DNA of 9,632 nt from an uncultured Ruminococcus sp. (GTDB lineage Bacteria > Bacillota > Clostridia > Oscillospirales > Acutalibacteraceae), in the NCBI GenBank assembly GCA_902766305.1, contig CACXDE010000111.1, positions 1 through 9,632 on the forward strand, written 5' to 3'. Every line of letters starts with the position of its first letter. Position 1 is the stretch's first letter. Positions 1 to 5,311 of the stretch are shown in pieces. A program made the position numbers and the translations under genes. The notes below the pieces were generated by a model. It worked only from the letters and a program-made list of their open reading frames with translations, was not told the DNA's origin and searched no databases.

Positions 1-275
1 AGAGAAATCTTGACAAACGTGTTGAACTTATCTACCCGATAGAAGACCCTGACCTTATCGACAGGAGCTTCAGTATTGTTGAGACGATGCTGAAGGATGT
101 TCTTAATACAAGGATACAGCTTCCTGATACATCATATGAGCTTCTGGACAGAAGAGGAAAGAAGCCTCACAACTGTCAGAGGGAGTTCTCTGAAATGGCA
201 AAAAAAGCTTTACAGGCAAAGGAAACAGTGGTTATTGAAGAGAACCGCTTCAAACCCATGACTCCGAAAATGTAA
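1..275 (+). CDS. ppk1: Polyphosphate kinase 1, C-terminal fragment (5' end outside window)
   Basis: Reading from base 3, the frame is open from the window edge to a TAA at 273-275 and gives about 90 residues. It opens with RNLDKRVELIYPIEDPDL, which matches the conserved last block of PPK1 (typically RNLDRRVE followed by PIEDP), shortly before the end of the enzyme. PPK1 reversibly transfers the terminal phosphate of ATP to inorganic polyphosphate in the cytoplasm or at the membrane; the family is about 700 residues, so roughly 85-90% of the gene lies upstream of the window. The catalytic histidines are not visible here. The ATG at 87 is internal, because the conserved block begins well before it. 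The next gene starts 45 bp downstream on the same strand with no hairpin between, so read-through is plausible. The fragment is short, but the motif match is good. Confidence 0.85.
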   Translation, partial: RNLDKRVELIYPIEDPDLIDRSFSIVETMLKDVLNTRIQLPDTSYELLDRRGKKPHNCQREFSEMAKKALQAKETVVIEENRFKPMTPKM

Positions 276-309
276 ATACAGACTGTTGTTTTAAGAAAAA
301 ATAGATGTC

Positions 310-314
310 AGGAG
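310..314 (+). promoter_or_regulatory. Ribosome binding site (AGGAG) that selects a TTG start
   Basis: AGGAG lies at 310-314. The first possible TTG (315) directly abuts it, which is too close. The TTG at 321 is 6 bases downstream and is the best-spaced start; the TTG at 324 is also possible. Confidence 0.6.
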
Positions 315-320
315 TTGGTA

Positions 321-1469
321 TTGTTGGCAGGCAGAACCTCAAAAGAAGACTATGAAAATTTGTCAAAATATATTGTACCTGATCCAGATATGACACATAT
401 ACATCTTTCATGTTCATCTTCCTGTGATTTTAGACCCGATGACATAATAATAAGAAATTTTAACAATGTTGCAGATTCAATAACTTATTTTATGGATAAT
501 GTTGAAGATTTTCTGGAGGGAGGAGAGCCAAGGGCAGGTTTAATTCTTTTTGACAGTTGTGTAAGAAATATTTATAAGAATAATTTTTCCAAAATACAGT
601 CAGTCCTGAATAAAATGGAAAGCAAGACAAAAAAATGTAAGGAAGAATTAAATAAATGGCGAACGAAAAAAAATACTGCCCCAGTAAGAACACCGGGAAT
701 AATAATTACTTTGATATGTTCGTTGATTTTTTGGATATTACCGTTTCCGATGGAATTTTTTATGCGGTGTCATTTGATATTGCAAATTCTATTTACAATT
801 GCAGTATGGTTTGTGATAACTGTTTCTGCAGCGGAATTTCCACATTATATCAAGGTCGTTTTATTAGCTGCGGGGGGTATAATAGCATGGGTCGTTATAT
901 CCAATTTCCTGCCGTTTATACCGTCTCCGGGTGATAGTGCAGGTCAGCTGCTTTTTAATTATATCCGCCTTTTGTGGACTATGGGATTTTTGGTATCTGT
1001 TTCTTTGGTAAAAAAAGATAAGGAAGAAATAATCGAAACCAAAACAAAGCTTGAAGAATCAAGTCAGGCATATAATAAATCCTATATGATGTATTACTAC
1101 ATGTTAGTTGTTACACTCGGTGCAATGGGCTGTTCAGTTACTCTAAAGGGTGATTTTCCTGCAAACGAACAGCATGTTTCTGATGAAGGTATGATGTCTT
1201 TAATGCTTATTTACAGAATGTATTTTAAATCTGTCAAAGTTCATATTGATAAAGAAAGATTCGACAGTAATGAAAAGATAAAGGATAATTCTGATATTGG
1301 ATTTTTTTTCTGGTCGAAATACGATAACAAACAATTCCTTTCTTGTGTAAGAAGGCATTGTACCGAACTGCTGTATCTGCGTGACGCATACAATAATAAT
1401 TTACCAAGCCTTTATAAAAATCATTTTGAAGGATATTCCGAGTATCTGATAAAAGAAATGAATAAATGA
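321..1469 (+). CDS. Unrecognised four-helix membrane protein
   Basis: I do not recognise this family. From the TTG at 321 it encodes about 382 residues. The N-terminal ~120 residues are soluble and contain a CSSSC cluster near residues 31-35 and a lysine/glutamate-rich, probably coiled segment at about 93-118. Four hydrophobic segments follow at about 126-147, 149-169, 176-199 and 211-229. Next comes a charged helix (231-253), a weakly hydrophobic stretch (256-275), and a soluble C-terminal part with two cysteines (CVRRHC, about 342-347). There is no signal peptide. The coding sequence is visibly richer in A and T than pfkA or the VWA gene, which hints at a different origin or weak codon selection. 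It follows ppk1 by 45 bp on the same strand and may be co-transcribed. No enzymatic motif was found. A real gene is likely, given its length, its SD site and its coherent membrane topology. Confidence 0.75.
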   Translation: MLAGRTSKEDYENLSKYIVPDPDMTHIHLSCSSSCDFRPDDIIIRNFNNVADSITYFMDNVEDFLEGGEPRAGLILFDSCVRNIYKNNFSKIQSVLNKMESKTKKCKEELNKWRTKKNTAPVRTPGIIITLICSLIFWILPFPMEFFMRCHLILQILFTIAVWFVITVSAAEFPHYIKVVLLAAGGIIAWVVISNFLPFIPSPGDSAGQLLFNYIRLLWTMGFLVSVSLVKKDKEEIIETKTKLEESSQAYNKSYMMYYYMLVVTLGAMGCSVTLKGDFPANEQHVSDEGMMSLMLIYRMYFKSVKVHIDKERFDSNEKIKDNSDIGFFFWSKYDNKQFLSCVRRHCTELLYLRDAYNNNLPSLYKNHFEGYSEYLIKEMNK

Positions 1470-1794
1470 TTATAAATATCTGATTGAATTTGTGCATCAA
1501 TTTATTTTTACACTTTAACCTTATAAAGATTTATACTATAAATGAGCAAATCTGACAAATCGCACAAACGGCATGTCATTCTGAGGAGCGTAAGCGACGA
1601 AGAATCTTTTCGATAATGCTGCTTTAGTGGAAAAGATCCTTCGCTTACGCTCAGGATGACAGGTTGGCGGTGATAATGATGACAAGATTATTGTGCAGAA
1701 TCACGAACAATTATTAATTTGCTCATCTATAGTTTATTGGTTTATTCGGCTATAAGGTTTGAGCGATACAAACAAAAAGAAAGGTGTGTTTTTT
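1470..1794. other. Gene-free region upstream of pfkA, mostly a palindromic element
   Basis: No open frame with a ribosome site is visible here. Bases 1517-1759 are occupied by an imperfect palindrome (listed separately). The last 35 bases before pfkA hold its ribosome site. I see no convincing -35/-10 pair. TTGTGC at 1691 with ATTAAT at 1713 (16-base spacer) is the closest, with only 3/6 and 4/6 matches, so the pfkA promoter may lie inside the palindromic element. Confidence 0.6.
1517..1759. repeat. MITE-like 243-bp imperfect palindrome with nested inverted repeats
   Basis: Three nested inverted repeats are visible. The outermost is AACCTTATA at 1517-1525 against TATAAGGTT at 1751-1759 (perfect 9 bp). 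Inside it, 1535-1551 pairs with 1717-1733 (ACTATAAATGAGCAAAT against its complement, 16 of 17). The core, 1574-1610 against 1631-1661, carries TGTCATTCTGAGGAGCG... and ...CGCTCAGGATGACA around a 20-base loop. The core is the same dispersed repeat found at 5005-5207. There is no transposase and no clear target-site duplication. I infer a non-autonomous palindromic element or a fossil of one; its mobility is unproven. The right end lies 35 bp from the pfkA start codon. Confidence 0.7.
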
Positions 1795-2874
1795 ATGAAA
1801 CGAGTAGGCATACTGACGAGCGGCGGAGACTGCCAGGGACTTAACTCCTCGATAAGAGGACTTGCCAAAGGACTTTACCATCACTACGGCAAAAAGGTTG
1901 AGATCTACGGAATTGTTGACGGCTACAGAGGACTTATTAACGGCGAGTATAAGCTCATGCAGCCGGAGGACTTTTCCGGTATCCTGACAATGGGCGGTAC
2001 GATTTTAGGTACATCCCGTCAGCCGTTCAAGCAGATGAGAGTAATCGACGAAGCTACTAATGTTGATAAGGTAGCTGCAATGAAAAAGACCTATGCAGAT
2101 CTTAAGCTTGACTGCCTTGTTGTTCTGGGCGGAAACGGTACGCATAAGAGCGCAAATATGCTGTCAGAGGAAGGTCTGAATGTTGTTTCAATGCCTAAAA
2201 CAATAGATAATGATATCTGGGGTACGGATGTTACCTTTGGTTTCCAGAGTGCTGTCGATATCGCTACACACGTTATTGACTGTATCCATACAACTGCTAC
2301 ATCTCACGGACGTGTATTTATTGTTGAGTGTATGGGACATAAGGCTGGCTGGCTGACACTTCATGCAGGTATTGCCGGCGGTGCTGATGTTATTCTCATT
2401 CCTGAAATACCCTATGATATCAATAAGGTAATTGACACTGTCAAGTCAAGAACAAAGAACGGCAAGACCTTTTCCATTCTTGCTGTAGCTGAGGGCGCAA
2501 TAGATAAGGAGACTGCGGCGCTTCCGAAGAAGAAAAAGAAAGAGGCTATCGCAAATTTGATGTATCCTTCTATCTCATACAAGATAGCGCATGAAATAGA
2601 GGAAGCTACCGGTCAGGAGACAAGAGTTACTGTTCCCGGACATTTCCAGAGAGGCGGAAGTCCGGACGCATACGACAGATTTATTACCACCCGTTACGGA
2701 GCAGCCTGCGCACAGCTTATCATAAATGAAAAGTATGGATATATGACGGCTCTTGTAAACGGCGAGATAGTTCCTGTTCCGCTTAGTGAGGTTGCCGGAA
2801 AGCTTAAGGGCGTTCCTGTAGACAGTCCTATAATTCAGGATGCGAAAAATATAGGTATTTCTTTCGGCGACTGA
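1795..2874 (+). CDS. pfkA: 6-phosphofructokinase, GGNGTH-type (359 aa)
   Basis: Phosphorylates fructose 6-phosphate to fructose 1,6-bisphosphate, the committed step of glycolysis, in the cytoplasm. The start is the ATG at 1795, preceded by GAAAGGTG (1779-1786); an upstream in-frame TTG at 1759 has no ribosome site. Motifs in order: phosphate-donor loop TSGGDCQGLN (8-17), GGTILGTSR (67-75), LGGNGTHKSA (111-120), PKTIDND (134-140, with the catalytic Asp138 position), MGHKAGW (180-186), PEIPYD (203-208) and GHFQRGGSP (282-290). Family rules link Gly after GG(D/N), here Gly115, to ATP use, whereas Lys135 in PKTIDND is typical of PPi-dependent or group III enzymes, so the donor is not settled by sequence. 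Asn114 replaces the usual metal-binding Asp, and His182 replaces the usual Arg of the MGR motif. It lies 37 bp upstream of the PH-domain gene, likely in one transcript. Confidence 0.93.
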   Translation: MKRVGILTSGGDCQGLNSSIRGLAKGLYHHYGKKVEIYGIVDGYRGLINGEYKLMQPEDFSGILTMGGTILGTSRQPFKQMRVIDEATNVDKVAAMKKTYADLKLDCLVVLGGNGTHKSANMLSEEGLNVVSMPKTIDNDIWGTDVTFGFQSAVDIATHVIDCIHTTATSHGRVFIVECMGHKAGWLTLHAGIAGGADVILIPEIPYDINKVIDTVKSRTKNGKTFSILAVAEGAIDKETAALPKKKKKEAIANLMYPSISYKIAHEIEEATGQETRVTVPGHFQRGGSPDAYDRFITTRYGAACAQLIINEKYGYMTALVNGEIVPVPLSEVAGKLKGVPVDSPIIQDAKNIGISFGD

Positions 2875-2911
2875 TACGTATTCAGATCATAAAAAAGAAG
2901 GGAAGGTTCTT

Positions 2912-3388
2912 ATGCCTGAGGAAAATGAGCTGGATTTTGCCCAGAATGAAGATACAGAAGCTTCGGACGTTAAAAAGAAAAAGAACAAAAATGAACGTCC
3001 CGGTGAGATAACACGTGAAAGAAAACGCTGGGGATTCCTTGGTATCCCATGGACATTTACAAAGTATATTCTTACAAATAAAAAGCTGATAATAGAAACG
3101 GGGCTTTTCAACAGTACTGAAAATGAGATACTGCTTTACCGTATAACGGATATGACGCTGAAACGCAGCTTCGGACAGAAGCTTTTCGGGCTTGGTACAC
3201 TTATTGTGTATGCGCATGATAAAACTAATCCGACGCTTGAGATCAAGAATATAAAACACTCTCGTGAATTTAAGGAAACTCTTTCTTCGGCAGTAGAACG
3301 AGACCGCCTGAGGATGAAGATGCGCCAGAGTGAGATAGTTGACAATTTCCATGATATACACGATGATCTTGACGATGGTGATTTTTAA
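2912..3388 (+). CDS. Small bacterial PH-domain (bPH2) protein
   Basis: A 158-residue protein starting at an ATG with GAAGGGAAGG just upstream. Residues 1-40 are charged and probably disordered, with a KKKKNKN run. Residues 47-130 look like a bacterial pleckstrin-homology fold (bPH2, formerly DUF304). The recognisable flow is a strand with YILTNKKLIIETGLF, then ILLYRITDMTLKRSF, then LGTLIVYAHD, then a C-terminal helix (KHSREFKETLSSAVERDR). The C-terminus is acidic (DDLDDGDF). Many bPH2 proteins have N-terminal membrane helices; this one has none, so it is probably cytosolic or peripherally bound. Its ligand is unknown. It sits 37 bp after pfkA on the same strand, suggesting co-transcription, but nothing in the sequence links it to glycolysis. 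The domain call is by pattern, with fair confidence. Confidence 0.8.
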   Translation: MPEENELDFAQNEDTEASDVKKKKNKNERPGEITRERKRWGFLGIPWTFTKYILTNKKLIIETGLFNSTENEILLYRITDMTLKRSFGQKLFGLGTLIVYAHDKTNPTLEIKNIKHSREFKETLSSAVERDRLRMKMRQSEIVDNFHDIHDDLDDGDF

Positions 3389-3414
3389 TACAGCAGTATG
3401 ACTTGTCAGACAGC

Positions 3415-3439
3415 GGAAACATAGTACGATGATGTTTCC
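3415..3439 (+). terminator. Hairpin between the PH-domain gene and the yitT-like gene (weak terminator candidate)
   Basis: GGAAACAT (3415-3422) pairs perfectly with ATGTTTCC (3432-3439) around a 9-base loop. No T-run follows, so it may be an mRNA processing or stability structure rather than a terminator. It lies in the 127-bp gap before the next gene. Confidence 0.35.
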
Positions 3440-3515
3440 TGAATAGTACGGGGTATTCGCCGGATGGGTGCGGATATCCCGTATATGTATAGCTGAGTGC
3501 CGGAGGAAGATTGAA

Positions 3516-4391
3516 ATGAAAAAGAAGTTGAGAATATCCGATATTACAAGAGAGGTATGGCATATTGTCTGCATAATATTTGCGGCGGCTATTTACGGCT
3601 TTTCGATAAATAATTTTCTGCACGGTTCGGGTCTGCTGTCCGGGGGATTTACCGGTATCTCACTTTTGGGACAGAATGCTCTGAAACAGTTTGCAGGGAT
3701 AGAACTTCCGCTGAGTGCGATTTACATTCCGCTCAATGCTGTTCCGGCTATTCTTGCATTTAAATTCATAGGAAAAAGATTTACGATATATTCACTGATA
3801 ATGATCGTATTGTCGTCTACATTTGCTGATCTGATACCTAATTTTCATCTGACGAATGATATACTGCTCTGCGCTGTCTTCGGAGGGATAATAAATGGTA
3901 CGGCTATATCTATATGTCTTCTCAGCAATGCTACCAGCGGCGGCGCAGATTTCATATCTATCTTCATTTCCGAAAAATACGGCAAGGACGCATGGAACTA
4001 TATCTTTGCCGGAAATGTTGTCGTTCTTGTATGTTCTGGTATACTTTTCGGCTGGAGAGGTGCGATGTATTCAATAATACTCCAGTACTGTTCCACTATG
4101 ATAATCCAGATGCTGTACAAACGCTATCAGAAGCAGACTATGTACATAATAACAGACAAGCCCCAGAAGGTGTATGATGTCATAAAGGAAAATACCAATC
4201 ATGATGCAACACTGTTCAAGGGCGTAGGCTTCTATATGGGCAGGGAAAAGAATATGGTGTACTCTGTCGTATCGTCGGACGAAATACGCATGCTTGTTGC
4301 CAAAATCAAAAATACCGACCCGGCTGCCTTCATCAACATAGTAAAGTCAGAGGAAGTCAGCGGCAATTTCTACCGCCGACCTAACAATTAG
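3516..4391 (+). CDS. YitT-family membrane protein with C-terminal DUF2179
   Basis: Encodes 291 residues from the ATG at 3516, chosen because GGAGGA (3502-3507) is 8 bases upstream; the in-frame ATG at 3468 lacks such a site. It has the standard two-part layout of the YitT/YpjC/YvjA family. The membrane part (about 16-198) contains the conserved LLSGGFTGISLLGQ (40-53) and SNATSGGADFISIF (137-150) segments and about six helices. The cytoplasmic DUF2179 domain (about 206-286) begins TMYIITDKPQKVYDVI and includes ATLFKGVGFYMGREK. The molecular function of this widespread Firmicutes family is not established; transport is often assumed. The length is normal. The gene ends in a TAG at 4389-4391 that is also the first triplet of the intergenic palindrome, and it faces spoVAE tail to tail. 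Confidence 0.88.
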   Translation: MKKKLRISDITREVWHIVCIIFAAAIYGFSINNFLHGSGLLSGGFTGISLLGQNALKQFAGIELPLSAIYIPLNAVPAILAFKFIGKRFTIYSLIMIVLSSTFADLIPNFHLTNDILLCAVFGGIINGTAISICLLSNATSGGADFISIFISEKYGKDAWNYIFAGNVVVLVCSGILFGWRGAMYSIILQYCSTMIIQMLYKRYQKQTMYIITDKPQKVYDVIKENTNHDATLFKGVGFYMGREKNMVYSVVSSDEIRMLVAKIKNTDPAAFINIVKSEEVSGNFYRRPNN

Positions 4392-4496
4392 CTCAGAGTT
4401 CAGGGCTCAGAGCATGGCATATCAGACTTTATTCTTCTTTTTGGTATAAAATTGAAAAGAATAAGCTCTGCACTCTGCACTCTTAGCTCTGAGCTA
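4389..4496. repeat. 108-bp palindrome of heptad repeats containing both neighbouring stop codons; possible bidirectional terminator
   Basis: TAGCTCAGAG (4389-4398) and CTCTGAGCTA (4487-4496) are perfect complements. Inside, a second stem pairs TTATTCTTcTTTT (about 4429-4441) with AAAAGAATAA (4454-4463). Each arm reads as 7-base units running inward: GCTCAGA-GTTCAGG-GCTCAGA-GCATGGC on the plus strand, and GCTCAGA-GCTAAGA-GTGCAGA-GTGCAGA on the minus strand. The outermost TAG of each arm is the stop codon of yitT (plus) and spoVAE (minus). The hairpin could end transcription from both sides, but a canonical GC stem plus U-run is not present. Confidence 0.7.
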
Positions 4497-4847
4497 TTTC
4501 GCTTTTGGCTTTTTGAAGAGGGTGAACAGCAGGGAGAAGAAAATGGCTGCCGCTATTCCTGAGGCGCAGGCACCAAGTCCGCCGGTAAATATTCCGACAG
4601 CACCCCGGCTTGCTACATCCTCTGATACCCCTTTTGCAAGAGCGTAGCCGAACCCAGTCAACGGAACAGTTGCACCCGCTCCGGCAAAATCGACAAAGGG
4701 TCCGTATATTCCCAAGGCAGTCAGAAGTACGCCCGAGGTCACATATATGACAAGTATCCTTGCAGGTGTCAGTTTTGTTTTATCAATAAGTATCTGAGCG
4801 GCAACACATAGCAGTCCGCCAACTATGAATGAAATGATATATTGCAT
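4494..4847 (-). CDS. spoVAE: Stage V sporulation protein AE (SpoVAEb type)
   Basis: Encodes 117 residues from the ATG at 4847 on the minus strand; AAAGG (minus, 4860-4856) is 8 bases upstream, whereas the in-frame GTG at 4856 overlaps that site. SpoVA proteins sit in the spore inner membrane and form the channel that loads and releases Ca-dipicolinate. The protein is recognisable by ILIDKTKLTPARILV (18-32) and FAGAGATVPLTGFGYALAKG (57-76), with hydrophobic helices at about 4-20, 30-50 and 86-111. The length matches the family (about 116 in Bacillus subtilis, from memory). In most spore formers it follows spoVAC and spoVAD. Here the upstream side is 460 bp of non-coding repeats followed by a divergent gene, and the downstream side is a convergent gene, so it stands alone. 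No clear sporulation sigma-factor promoter was found upstream. Confidence 0.92.
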   Translation of the reverse strand: MQYIISFIVGGLLCVAAQILIDKTKLTPARILVIYVTSGVLLTALGIYGPFVDFAGAGATVPLTGFGYALAKGVSEDVASRGAVGIFTGGLGACASGIAAAIFFSLLFTLFKKPKAK

Positions 4848-4933
4848 TTTACTCACCTTTCTTGTGATGGTGTTGATTAATATTAGTTCGTAATATTATT
4901 GTTTACATATTTCAGGAAATTATTCTCTTTTCA

Positions 4934-4975
4934 GTTGTAAGTTGTAAGTTTTAAGTCGTAAGTTTTAAGCTCAAA
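4934..4975 (+). repeat. Heptanucleotide tandem repeat (GTTGTAA type)
   Basis: Six consecutive 7-base units are visible: GTTGTAA, GTTGTAA, GTTTTAA, GTCGTAA, GTTTTAA and a degenerate GCTCAAA. The last unit resembles the GCTCAGA unit in the palindrome at 4389-4496, so the two may be related. The style resembles the short tandemly repeated heptamers described in cyanobacteria, but relatedness is not implied. Confidence 0.8.
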
Positions 4976-5004
4976 GCCTTGCTACCCTGTCATTCTGCCC
5001 TTGT

Positions 5005-5207
5005 TGTCATTCCGAGCGCAGTGAGGAATCTTTTACACTAAATCAGCTCCGTTGTCATCCTGAGCGTAGCGAAGGATCTTTTTCACGAAGCAGCGTAATC
5101 GTAAAGATTCTTCGTCGCTTTGTTTTTGAAAATATCAGAGTTCATCATTGCCGACAAGTCAAAAAGCGTCCCCCCTCTTAACAATAGCTCTGCTCCTCAG
5201 AATGACA
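5005..5207. repeat. Cluster of dispersed TGTCATYCTGAG-type repeats, including a split copy
   Basis: Two plus-strand units, TGTCATTCCGAGCGCAGTGA.. (5005-5034) and TGTCATCCTGAGCGTAGCGA.. (5053-5083), are followed by inverted pieces: AAAGATTCTTCGTCGC (5103-5118) and GCTCCTCAGAATGACA (5192-5207). The inverted pieces match the tail and head of the unit at 1574-1610 over 16 identical bases each, but lie 73 bases apart instead of 4. Such units are widespread short interspersed repeats in Firmicutes and other phyla; no gene is associated with them here. Confidence 0.75.
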
Positions 5208-5298
5208 GTGGGGGAAGAATGACAAGTGGTGGAAGCTTTTACAACGACATAAGAAGAAAAAAGCCTGGTACGGCATAATTGTACATTGTACGTAAAAC

Positions 5299-5305
5299 GG
5301 AGGTG
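5299..5305 (+). promoter_or_regulatory. Ribosome binding site (GGAGGTG) that selects the TTG start of the VWA gene
   Basis: GGAGGTG at 5299-5305 lies 6 bases before TTG 5312. The next in-frame ATG (5336) is 30 bases away, so the TTG is the better start. Confidence 0.75.
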
Positions 5306-5311
5306 TAAAGA

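Larger units (their letters stand above)
4848..5311. other. Gene-free, repeat-rich region between spoVAE and the VWA gene
   Basis: No open frame with a ribosome site is visible. From left to right it holds an AT-rich spoVAE leader (4857-4930), a heptad tandem repeat (4934-4975), a cluster of TGTCATYCTGAG repeats (5005-5207), and an SD site for the VWA gene (5299-5305). A small palindrome GTACATTGTAC lies at 5281-5291. CATAAT at 5274-5279 could be a -10 for the VWA gene, but no matching -35 is seen. Confidence 0.6.

Noticed and set aside
656..934. 92-residue plus-strand open frame inside the membrane protein gene, and the antisense frame at 490-693
   Set aside because: Both are shadows of the longer 321-1469 frame, which has a good SD and membrane topology.
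1574..1661. Intrinsic terminator for the upstream membrane protein gene
   Set aside because: A long stem-loop exists, but no U-run follows it and the sequence belongs to a dispersed repeat family found elsewhere in the window.
2882..3574. 230-residue minus-strand open frame across the PH-domain gene
   Set aside because: It is antisense to a well-supported gene with its own SD site. The translation is rich in Phe, Ile, Ser and Arg without domain logic, and no ribosome site precedes it.
4861..4935. Sporulation sigma-G-like promoter for spoVAE on the minus strand
   Set aside because: GAATA is present, but no CATWHTA-like -10 is found at the right spacing in this AT-rich stretch; matches are no better than chance.
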